From Bacteroidota bacterium (GTDB lineage: Bacteria > Bacteroidota > Bacteroidia > Flavobacteriales_F > PHOS-HE28), in contig CAUJFM010000202.1 in assembly GCA_963169595.1 (NCBI GenBank), forward strand, positions 1 to 10,695: DNA of 10,695 nucleotides. The letters run 5' to 3'. The first letter of the stretch is position 1, and each line of letters opens with the position of its first letter. Below are positions 1-5,714 of this stretch, piece by piece. The notes beneath the pieces were generated by a model. That model made no database searches. It saw only the letters and a program-made list of their open reading frames with translations, and was not told where the DNA came from. The position numbers and the translations under genes are program-made.

Positions 1-572
1 CTGCGGTCTACGATAGCATTGGTGCGGAGATCTTTCCACCAACGAGCCATTTGTCGCTTAATTACAACGGGTTCATCCCGTTGCTTATCGGTGCCGTGCA
101 ACAGCAACAGAGCTCCATCGGTGCTGGACAGGTGTCTGTCACTGAGTTGCGCGATGAATTGGAGGAACTGCGGGCCTTGGTTGTCGAGCAACGTGTGCGT
201 ATGGATCACTTGGAGCAGGCGCTCGCTGCATGTTGTGCAAACCCTGCGGCAGGTCGATCCGTGCAAGAAGCTGGCGCGGGTGCCCTGGGTGCAAGCAACG
301 AGCTGACGGGTAGCGCCAAGCTTCACATCCAGCCCAACCCGTTCAACGAGAGCACCACGGTGTTCTACACCTTGGATCGCAGTGGCCGCACGCAGCTGCT
401 GGCCAACAGCAGCGATGGCCGCGACCTGCGGGTGCTGCACGAAGCCGATCTGGAAGCAGGGGAGTACCAGTTCCACTGGAACACGGCCGCACTGGCGCCG
501 GGTATGTATTACATCACCCTGCTGGTGGATGGGCAGCCCGCAGTGAAGAAGGCGGTGAAGGTGGACCGATAG
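1..572 (+). CDS. Secreted protein, C-terminal part: S74-like chaperone tail plus T9SS type A sorting domain (5' end cut off)
   Basis: The reading frame is open from the left edge (first full codon at 3) to the TAG at 570-572, giving 189 visible residues. Residues about 17-37 (SLNYNGFIPLLIGAVQQQQ) resemble the end of the intramolecular-chaperone (peptidase S74, endosialidase-type) domain common in large Bacteroidota surface proteins. A short coiled coil follows at about 46-75 (TELRDELEELRALV...), then an Ala/Gly-rich linker with a CC pair at 77-78. Residues about 105-189 look like a T9SS C-terminal sorting domain: IQPNPFNESTTVFYTL at the start, then SSDGRDL, then GMYYITLLVDGQ and a final KKAVKV. 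In this family the domain directs export through the outer membrane and is normally removed on secretion. The N-terminal body that would reveal the function lies outside the window. A TTG-initiated start at 51 is possible on paper, but the homology-like residues before it argue for a longer gene. The S74 assignment rests on a short fragment; the sorting domain is much surer. Confidence 0.8.
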   Translation, partial: AVYDSIGAEIFPPTSHLSLNYNGFIPLLIGAVQQQQSSIGAGQVSVTELRDELEELRALVVEQRVRMDHLEQALAACCANPAAGRSVQEAGAGALGASNELTGSAKLHIQPNPFNESTTVFYTLDRSGRTQLLANSSDGRDLRVLHEADLEAGEYQFHWNTAALAPGMYYITLLVDGQPAVKKAVKVDR

Positions 573-596
573 GTCAAGGTGCCTGAATGAATGCAG

Positions 597-621
597 AACG
601 GCGGCCACTGGGGCCGCCGTT
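597..621. terminator. Hairpin between convergent genes, likely bidirectional terminator
   Basis: A perfect 10-bp inverted repeat, AACGGCGGCC and GGCCGCCGTT, surrounds a 5-nt loop (ACTGG). It lies 24 nt after the stop of the rightward gene and 23 nt after the stop of the leftward S46 peptidase gene. Its position between two converging stops and its GC-rich stem fit a shared intrinsic terminator. The T-runs on either side are weak, so the strength of termination is inferred. Confidence 0.7.
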
Positions 622-644
622 CCACATGTTCATTTCGTCGCCGC

Positions 645-2879
645 TTACTTCTTCACCGGCTTCGCAGGCTTGGCAGGGGCGGGGGTGACAGGAGCCACCT
701 CCACCTTCACCTCTTCCACCACGGGCTTGCGCTCCACCACGGTCATTTCGTTCACCAGGTGGCCGGCACCGGCGAACTTGTCGATGGTCCAGAGCACATA
801 GCGGATGTCCACGCTGATGGTGCGCTGCAGTTCGGGCTCGAAGGCGATGTCACCGCTCATGGCCTCCCAGTTGCCGTCGAAGGCGATGCCGATCAGTTCG
901 CCGTTGCCGTTCAGCACGGGGCTGCCGCTGTTGCCGCCGGTGATGTCGTTGTTGCTGATGAAGCACAGGATGAGGTCACCCTTCTCGTTGGCGTAGCGGC
1001 CGAAGTCCTTCTTCAGCAGCAGTTCCTTCTGGCGGGCGGGCACGATGAACTCATCGTTGGTGGGGTCCTCCTTCTCCAGCACACCGCGATGGGTGGTCTC
1101 GAAGTTGTAGAAGGCGCCATCCATGGGCACGTAGCTGCCCACGGTGCCGTAGGTGAGGCGCATGGTGCTGTTGGCGTTGGGGTACCAGCTGCGGTTGGGG
1201 TCCATTTCGCGCATGGCGGCCACCATCAGGCGGTAACCGCGGTCCAGGTCCTGCTGGCTGGCGTCGATGGCGGGGCCCAGGATGTTGCGGTAGTGGTTCA
1301 GGCAGCCCTCAGCGGCCTGGAAGCCCAGGTCCTTCTCCAGGGCCTTCAGCGTGGGCTTGGCCAGGAAGGCATCCAGGCGCTTCTTGTCGGTGAGGATGCT
1401 GGTGCTGAACATGGCGCGTGCCCAGGCATCGAAGTTGCCTTTGAACTTCTTCTCGATGGTGGTCATCACCGGCGGCTGCAGGTCACGCTCCACATCCTCG
1501 TGGATCATGCGGAACATGGTGGCCGTCACCTTCTGGTCGGTGGCGGGGTTGTAGTCCTTCCAGAACTCCTCGGCGGCGGCCTGCACACGGGCCACGGCGG
1601 CGCTCACCTTGGCGGCGTCCTTCGGGTCGGTGGCCAGCTGCATCTTCAGGCCGTACAGGCGGAATCCGAGGATGATGGCCTCGCTGCCGAAGGCGGCCTC
1701 CTGCATGTAGGTGTTGGCCTTCTCGAACTTGGTGCGCTCGCCGTAGCCGCGCTCCAGCAGGGTGATGATGTCGCCGTATTGCTTCTTGCGCTCGGGGTTG
1801 GCGTTCACCCAGGCCATCAGTTCATCCTCCTGGGCCTTCTTCTTGTCGTACACCTTCAGGCGCTTCAGGCCGCGCTGCTGGCCGATGAAGTACTTCCAGT
1901 AGTTGCTCACGCTGGCGTGCTTGCTTGCGTACTGGATGCGCACCTTGTTGTCGGCCTGCATGAACTCCTCGTAGATGTCCAGCTTGGCACGACGGATCTT
2001 CACGCGGCTGGGCTGCTCGATGTCGAGGGCCAGTTTCACGCCCTGGCTGCTGAGGAAACGATCGGTGCTGCCGGGGTAGCCCATCACCATGGCGAAGTCA
2101 CCCTCCTTCACGCCGGCGATGCTCACGGGGAAGTGGTGGGCGGGCTTGAAGGGCACATTGGCCTCGTTGTAGTCGGCCGGCTCACCATCGGGACCGGTGT
2201 ACACGCGGAACATGGCGAAGTCGCCGGTGTGGCGGGGCCACATCCAGTTGTCGGTGTCGCCGCCGAACTTGCCGATGGCGCTGGGGGGCACGCCCACCAG
2301 GCGCACGTCGCGGTAGGTCTTGTAGATGAAGAGGTAGAACTCGTTGCCCTCGAACATCACCTTGAAGTCGGCGCTCATGCCGTTGCCGGTGATCTCGGCC
2401 TTCAATTTGGCACCCACCTCCTGCACCTTGTTGTTGCGGTCGGCCTCGCTCATGCCGTCGTTCAGCTCGGCGAGGACCTTGTCGGTGACGTCGTCGATGC
2501 GCTGCAGGAAGCTCACGCCGAAGCCGGCGGGCAGTTCCTGCTTGCGGTCCATGGCCCAGAAACCGTTGGTGAGGTAGTCGTTCTCCACGCTGCTGAGGCC
2601 CTGCACCGCGTCATAACCGCAGTGGTGGTTGGTGAGGAAGAGGCCCTCGGCGCTCACCATCTCGCCGCTGCAGAAGCCGCCGCCCAGGCGCACCACGGCG
2701 TCCTTCAGACCGCTGCGGTTGATGGCGTAGATGTCCTCGGCGGTGAGCTTGAAGCCGAGCTTCTGCATCTCGGCCTCGTTGATCTGCTTGAGCTTGGTGA
2801 GCAGCCACATGCCCTCGTGGGCCATGGTGGCCAGGGCCATGACGGCGGCAAAGAGCAGGGAAAGGGAACGCTTCATCAT
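645..2879 (-). CDS. S46 family dipeptidyl-peptidase, DPP7-like (744 aa)
   Basis: This is a serine exopeptidase that releases dipeptides from the N-termini of oligopeptides in the periplasm. Residues 2-20 form a signal peptide (KRSLSLLFAAVMALATMA). The chymotrypsin-like catalytic blocks are present: TNHHCGY with His86, the GGDTDNWMWPRHTGDF block (207-221) that carries the catalytic Asp region, and GGNSGSP with Ser651. A helical insert lies between the Asp and Ser blocks, as in DPP7/DPP11. Gly669, 18 residues after Ser651, matches the Gly of DPP7 (hydrophobic P1) rather than the Arg of DPP11 (acidic P1). The protein is slightly longer than the usual 710-720 residues because of a Val/Pro/Lys/Ala-rich tail (about 714-744). 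The frame runs upstream to a possible start at 2960, but that start lies upstream of the promoter-like box at 2943-2950 and gives no signal peptide at the N-terminus. The ATG at 2877-2879 (or the next one, 2874-2876) is preferred. Transcription is probably independent of the gene upstream, 132 nt away. Confidence 0.93.
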   Translation of the reverse strand: MMKRSLSLLFAAVMALATMAHEGMWLLTKLKQINEAEMQKLGFKLTAEDIYAINRSGLKDAVVRLGGGFCSGEMVSAEGLFLTNHHCGYDAVQGLSSVENDYLTNGFWAMDRKQELPAGFGVSFLQRIDDVTDKVLAELNDGMSEADRNNKVQEVGAKLKAEITGNGMSADFKVMFEGNEFYLFIYKTYRDVRLVGVPPSAIGKFGGDTDNWMWPRHTGDFAMFRVYTGPDGEPADYNEANVPFKPAHHFPVSIAGVKEGDFAMVMGYPGSTDRFLSSQGVKLALDIEQPSRVKIRRAKLDIYEEFMQADNKVRIQYASKHASVSNYWKYFIGQQRGLKRLKVYDKKKAQEDELMAWVNANPERKKQYGDIITLLERGYGERTKFEKANTYMQEAAFGSEAIILGFRLYGLKMQLATDPKDAAKVSAAVARVQAAAEEFWKDYNPATDQKVTATMFRMIHEDVERDLQPPVMTTIEKKFKGNFDAWARAMFSTSILTDKKRLDAFLAKPTLKALEKDLGFQAAEGCLNHYRNILGPAIDASQQDLDRGYRLMVAAMREMDPNRSWYPNANSTMRLTYGTVGSYVPMDGAFYNFETTHRGVLEKEDPTNDEFIVPARQKELLLKKDFGRYANEKGDLILCFISNNDITGGNSGSPVLNGNGELIGIAFDGNWEAMSGDIAFEPELQRTISVDIRYVLWTIDKFAGAGHLVNEMTVVERKPVVEEVKVEVAPVTPAPAKPAKPVKK

Positions 2880-2901
2880 CAGGTGTTTTCGGGATTGGTG
2901 A

Positions 2902-2936
2902 CCTGCCGTCGGATCAACGGTCCATCCCTCGGCAGG
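2902..2936 (-). promoter_or_regulatory. Possible 5'-UTR hairpin of the S46 peptidase gene
   Basis: A 7-bp perfect inverted repeat (CCTGCCG and CGGCAGG) with a 21-nt loop lies between the promoter-like box and the ATG at 2879, so it would be in the leader RNA, about 23 nt before the start codon. The loop has a further partial GGA/TCC pairing. No known riboswitch was recognised. It may be a structured leader or chance. Confidence 0.3.
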
Positions 2937-2942
2937 GGGCGG

Positions 2943-2950
2943 CAAAGGTA
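2943..2950 (-). promoter_or_regulatory. Promoter -7 box of the S46 peptidase gene (TACCTTTG)
   Basis: Read on the - strand, the box is TACCTTTG followed by CCGCC, a full match to the Bacteroidota -7 consensus TAnnTTTG. Transcription would begin about 5 nt further on and leave a leader of roughly 58 nt before the ATG at 2879. No clear -33 TTG was seen at the usual distance. The same box with the same CCGCC flank occurs before yidC. Confidence 0.55.
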
Positions 2951-2951
2951 G

Positions 2952-2999
2952 CCCATTCACCGCAGCCGGGTGCCGCTGTGTGATGTTCGGGCGAATGGG
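2952..2999 (-). terminator. Weak hairpin downstream of the lipoprotein gene, possible terminator
   Basis: CCCATTC (2952-2958) and GAATGGG (2993-2999) can pair over a 34-nt loop, which contains a smaller imperfect CAG(C)CGG/CCGCTG hairpin. It starts 12 nt after the stop of the DUF6438-type gene and lies just before the next promoter box, which is the expected place for a terminator. The long loop and missing T-run make the call weak. Confidence 0.25.
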
Positions 3000-3011
3000 T
3001 GATGAACAGCG

Positions 3012-3554
3012 TCAGTCCTCTGCCTTCAGGGGCTTCCAGGCCACCGGCAACAGCAGGCGTTCCACCTGCTCCACATAGGCCTTGAAGGGGGCGGGGGTGC
3101 CCACCCGGGCCAGCACGCGCTTGTCCTTGCCATCGGCCACGATGCGTACGATGGTGCTCGGCAGATCGGTCACGGGAGCATCGTAGCTGTCCTTCAGCCC
3201 GAAGAAGCCGATGGCTTCGGCCTCGTTCAGCAGCAGGGCCAGGGTATCGGCACCGATGCGGGCCTCATGCAGCCCTTCCTTCTCCACGTTGGAACGGCCT
3301 TCATACCGGGCGTAGCCGCTGCGGTACACGCTGATGCGGTAGGCCTTGCAGGTGCCGAAGCAGGGGGTGCGCTCCAGGAAGAAGAAGAGCGAATCGCCCT
3401 TGGCCGCACCGCCGTACTGCGGGGCTTTCGCCTGTTCCGTGGCCACCACGGGGTCCTTGTCGGCCGTGGCGTTGGACACGGCCGCCTCCTTGTCCTTGCA
3501 CGCGAACAGGAACAGCATGGTCACAGCGGGGAACAGGGTGGCGAGGGTCTTCAT
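3012..3554 (-). CDS. DUF6438-type lipoprotein of unknown function (180 aa)
   Basis: The N-terminus is a lipoprotein signal (MKTLATLFPAVTMLFLFAC) with the lipobox Cys at 19, followed by KDKE. A Lys/acidic stretch right after the Cys resembles the lipoprotein export signal that sends Bacteroidota lipoproteins to the cell surface, so surface location is possible. Residues 20-55 are a flexible, Ala-rich linker. The globular part (about 55-170) shows the DUF6438 pattern: LERTPCFGTCKAY with Cys65 and Cys69, then a Y-x-G-x-A-x-Y-E-G strand, IGFFGLKDSY, and TDLPST. It ends with a strand-turn-strand and a helix. The biochemical role is unknown; the CxxxC could form a disulfide or bind a ligand. The start at 3554 is 40 nt behind the yidC stop, with no promoter-like box in the gap, so the two are probably co-transcribed. 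Family assignment is from motif memory and is fairly sure; function is open. Confidence 0.85.
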   Translation of the reverse strand: MKTLATLFPAVTMLFLFACKDKEAAVSNATADKDPVVATEQAKAPQYGGAAKGDSLFFFLERTPCFGTCKAYRISVYRSGYARYEGRSNVEKEGLHEARIGADTLALLLNEAEAIGFFGLKDSYDAPVTDLPSTIVRIVADGKDKRVLARVGTPAPFKAYVEQVERLLLPVAWKPLKAED

Positions 3555-3594
3555 GGCGGAAGGGATGTTGCGGATCGCGTGCCAGATCGGGACC

Positions 3595-5472
3595 TTACTT
3601 GCGGCGGGCCTGCTGCTGCTGTTTCTGCAACTCCTCCAGGCGCTGCTGCCAACGGCTCTTCTTCTTGGGTGTCTTCATGTTCTTCACCAGCTCCGCGCGG
3701 AGCTTGTCCTCGTTGACGAACAGGTGCTTGAACAGGGTCATCTGCAGGATGCTGATCACGTTGGCCAGCAGGTAGTAGTAGCTCAGGCCCGCGCTGAAGT
3801 TGTTCAGGAAGAAGAGCATCATGATCGGGAAGAGCCAGATCATCAGCTTCATGCTGGGCATGCCCTGTTGCTGGGGCATCTGCTGCTGGTTGATCAGCGA
3901 GTACACGATGGTGCTGGCGCTCATCAGCAGGGTGAAGAGGCTGATGTGGTCGCCGTACATCGGGATGGTGAAGGGCAGGTCCAGGATGCTGTCGTAGCTG
4001 CTGAGGTCATCGGCCCAGAGGAAGGGCTGCTGGCGGAGCTCGATGCTGGCCGGGAAGAAGCGGAACATGGCATAGAGCACCGGCATCTGGATGAGCAGCG
4101 GCACGCAGCCATTCGCCGGGTTCACGCCGGCCTTGCGGTACAGGTCCATCTGGGCCTGCTGCTTCTTCAGGGCATCATCGGGCTTGTACTTGGCGTTGAT
4201 CTCGTCCAGCTCGGGCTTCAGCAGGCGCATCTTGGCGCTGCTCACGAAGTTCTTCCAGGTGAGCGGCATCAGCAGCACCTTGATCACGATGGTGAGCACC
4301 AGGATGATGATGCCGTAGCTCCAGCCCCAGCCATCGAGCCAGTTGAAGATGGGGATCACCAGCCACTTGTTCAGCCAGCCGAAGATGCCCCAGCCCAGGT
4401 CCATGATCTTGTCGAACTGGGCGATGCCCGTCTCCTTGAGCGTGCCGTAGTGGTTGGGGCCCAGGTACACGCGCATGGCCACCTCGGGGCTGGCACCACG
4501 GTCCTTCTCGAAGAAGAGCTTGGCCCCATAGCGTTTGGTGTGCGTGGTGTTCGCCTGCGGCACGATGCTGATCTCCGAGCCGCTGCCGGCGAAGCCTTCA
4601 TCGCTCACCAGCGCCACGGTGAAGAAGTCCTGCTTGAAGGCCACCCAGTTGGTGCGGCCCACCAGGTCCAGTTGGTCCTCCTTGCTCTCGCTCAGGTAGT
4701 CGCGGTCGTCGCTGAAGTACTTGAAGTACACCCCGCACTTCTGGCGTTCGGTCTCCAGGTGCTTCTCGTTGTGCAGGCCCAGTAGTTCCCAGCGGAAGAA
4801 GAGGCTGCGCATGTCCACGGCCGCACCGGCGCCCACGAAGGCGGCCTTCACGTGCAGGAAGTTGCTCGCGCTGTCCAGCCGGTAGGTGATCTCCAGGTGG
4901 CTGTTGGGGTCGGTGGTGGGCGCCTTCAGCACCACGGCATCGGTGCCGATGGGCTGCGCGGTGAAGTAGAGGTCGCGGGTGCTGAGGTCCAGGTTGCCTT
5001 GGAAGAAGCGGAACTCGTACAGACCGCTGTCGGGATCGGCCAGCAGCATCGGGGTCTTCCGGTAGGTCTGGTAGTCCTTCAGGCGGATCATGGTGGGCCG
5101 CGCGCCGTGGGTGCGGATGGCCACCTGCAGCTTGCCGTTCTCGATCACCACCTCCTTGTCGGTGCCGGTGGCAGCCGGGTGGAAGGTGCCGAAGCGCTTG
5201 GCGAGCAGGGTGTTCCGCACGCTATCGGCCAGGGCGCTGTCCAGGGCGCTGAGGGTGTCCGTGGCGCTCAACGTGGCCGGGGCTGGCGCGGCGGGTTGGG
5301 CTGCTGCCTGCTGCTCCACCTCACGAGCGCGCTGCTCCAGCTCCAAGGCGGCCAGGCTGTCCTGGGTGCGCTGGATGCGGGCCTGCTCCTCGGCGCTGGG
5401 GGTGGTGTACCACGTGTAGCCGAAGAGGATGGCAACGATGAGGACGATGCCGATAAGGGAATTGCGGTCCAT
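3595..5472 (-). CDS. yidC: Membrane protein insertase YidC (625 aa)
   Basis: This protein inserts and folds inner-membrane proteins, alone or with SecYEG. Residues 5-22 are the first membrane segment. A charged, Ala/Pro-rich, possibly coiled linker follows (26-85), then a large periplasmic beta domain (about 105-345). The conserved insertase core follows: an amphipathic/first core segment near 360-380, TM2 at about 385-405 (SYGIIILVLTIVIKVLLMPL), and a cytoplasmic helical hairpin (about 410-448). NPANGCVPLLIQMPVLYAMF (451-470) opens TM3, and two further membrane segments lie at about 508-527 and 540-585. Lys398 in TM2 sits where E. coli YidC has Arg366, keeping a positive charge in the hydrophilic groove. 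The C-terminus (590-625) is basic and Gln-rich (KQQQQQARRK), suited to contact with ribosome or nascent chain. Length fits the Bacteroidota family. A promoter-like box lies 32 nt upstream; the lipoprotein gene follows 40 nt downstream. Confidence 0.97.
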   Translation of the reverse strand: MDRNSLIGIVLIVAILFGYTWYTTPSAEEQARIQRTQDSLAALELEQRAREVEQQAAAQPAAPAPATLSATDTLSALDSALADSVRNTLLAKRFGTFHPAATGTDKEVVIENGKLQVAIRTHGARPTMIRLKDYQTYRKTPMLLADPDSGLYEFRFFQGNLDLSTRDLYFTAQPIGTDAVVLKAPTTDPNSHLEITYRLDSASNFLHVKAAFVGAGAAVDMRSLFFRWELLGLHNEKHLETERQKCGVYFKYFSDDRDYLSESKEDQLDLVGRTNWVAFKQDFFTVALVSDEGFAGSGSEISIVPQANTTHTKRYGAKLFFEKDRGASPEVAMRVYLGPNHYGTLKETGIAQFDKIMDLGWGIFGWLNKWLVIPIFNWLDGWGWSYGIIILVLTIVIKVLLMPLTWKNFVSSAKMRLLKPELDEINAKYKPDDALKKQQAQMDLYRKAGVNPANGCVPLLIQMPVLYAMFRFFPASIELRQQPFLWADDLSSYDSILDLPFTIPMYGDHISLFTLLMSASTIVYSLINQQQMPQQQGMPSMKLMIWLFPIMMLFFLNNFSAGLSYYYLLANVISILQMTLFKHLFVNEDKLRAELVKNMKTPKKKSRWQQRLEELQKQQQQARRK

Positions 5473-5503
5473 GTAAGGCGTTCAGGGAAAGGACGAAGGG
5501 CGG

Positions 5504-5511
5504 CAAAGATA
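5504..5511 (-). promoter_or_regulatory. Promoter -7 box of yidC (TATCTTTG)
   Basis: On the - strand the box reads TATCTTTG followed by CCGCCCTT, a full match to the Bacteroidota consensus TAnnTTTG. The predicted transcript start is near 5498, leaving about 26 nt of leader before the ATG at 5472. No TTG is found in the -33 region; instead, a CATGTG repeat lies 19-32 bp upstream of the box. Confidence 0.6.
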
Positions 5512-5529
5512 GCCGGGAGGGGGGATGGT

Positions 5530-5543
5530 CATGTGCCCATGTG
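5530..5543. repeat. CATGTG repeat pair upstream of yidC (left arm of inverted repeat)
   Basis: CATGTGCCCATGTG here matches, as reverse complement, 13 of 14 bases of CACATGAGCACATG at 5691-5704. A further single CATGTG lies at 5574-5579, inside a repeated GGTCATGTG (5528-5536 and 5571-5579). The pair covers the -33 area of the yidC promoter, so it could be an operator; that role is inferred only from position. Confidence 0.5.
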
Positions 5544-5673
5544 GACCGCGCGCTGGCCAACACGCCCTGTGGTCATGTGTCTCATCCTCGTTGCAGCCGA
5601 GGTTTCCGGTTTGGGGGCTACGCCACGCGGCAGACCACCCCCGACGTCCGGCCTTGCGATCATGGAACTAGGC

Positions 5674-5709
5674 GCACATGCTCCCATGAGCACATGAGCA
5701 CATGCTCCC
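5674..5709. repeat. Short tandem and direct repeats just after pyrG (CACATG/CATGAGCA)
   Basis: GCACATGCTCCC occurs exactly at 5674-5685 and 5698-5709. Between and across these, CATGAGCA is tandemly repeated 2.5 times (5685-5704). CACATG therefore appears three times (5675, 5691, 5699), mirrored by three CATGTG copies in the left half of the same 242-nt gap. The cluster begins 5 nt after the pyrG stop. It could be a structured 3' end of the pyrG RNA or a protein-binding array. The middle of the gap (about 5590-5665) holds no gene or RNA that I could recognise. Confidence 0.6.
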
Positions 5710-5714
5710 TCCTC

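Noticed and set aside
591..2951. A 786-codon open frame on the + strand opposite the S46 peptidase gene
   Set aside because: Its codons are exact reverse complements of the sense codons, so it stays open only because the gene avoids TTA, CTA and TCA. The product is rich in His, Gly, Val, Leu and Ala with no recognisable domain, and the sense strand encodes a complete enzyme.
2880..2960. A 27-residue N-terminal extension of the S46 peptidase from an upstream start at 2960
   Set aside because: It covers the -7 box and would bury the signal peptide. The ATG at 2879 or 2876 gives a standard signal peptide.
5590..5665. Possible tRNA or small RNA in the middle of the pyrG-yidC gap
   Set aside because: There is no T-loop GGTTCGAAT-type sequence and no cloverleaf. 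Only a loose CCGG...GGGGG/CCCCC...CCGG pairing was found.
3346..5697. Long + strand frames (3346-4785 and 4852-5697) opposite yidC
   Set aside because: Same GC-driven effect; the sense strand holds a full-length YidC with all expected motifs.
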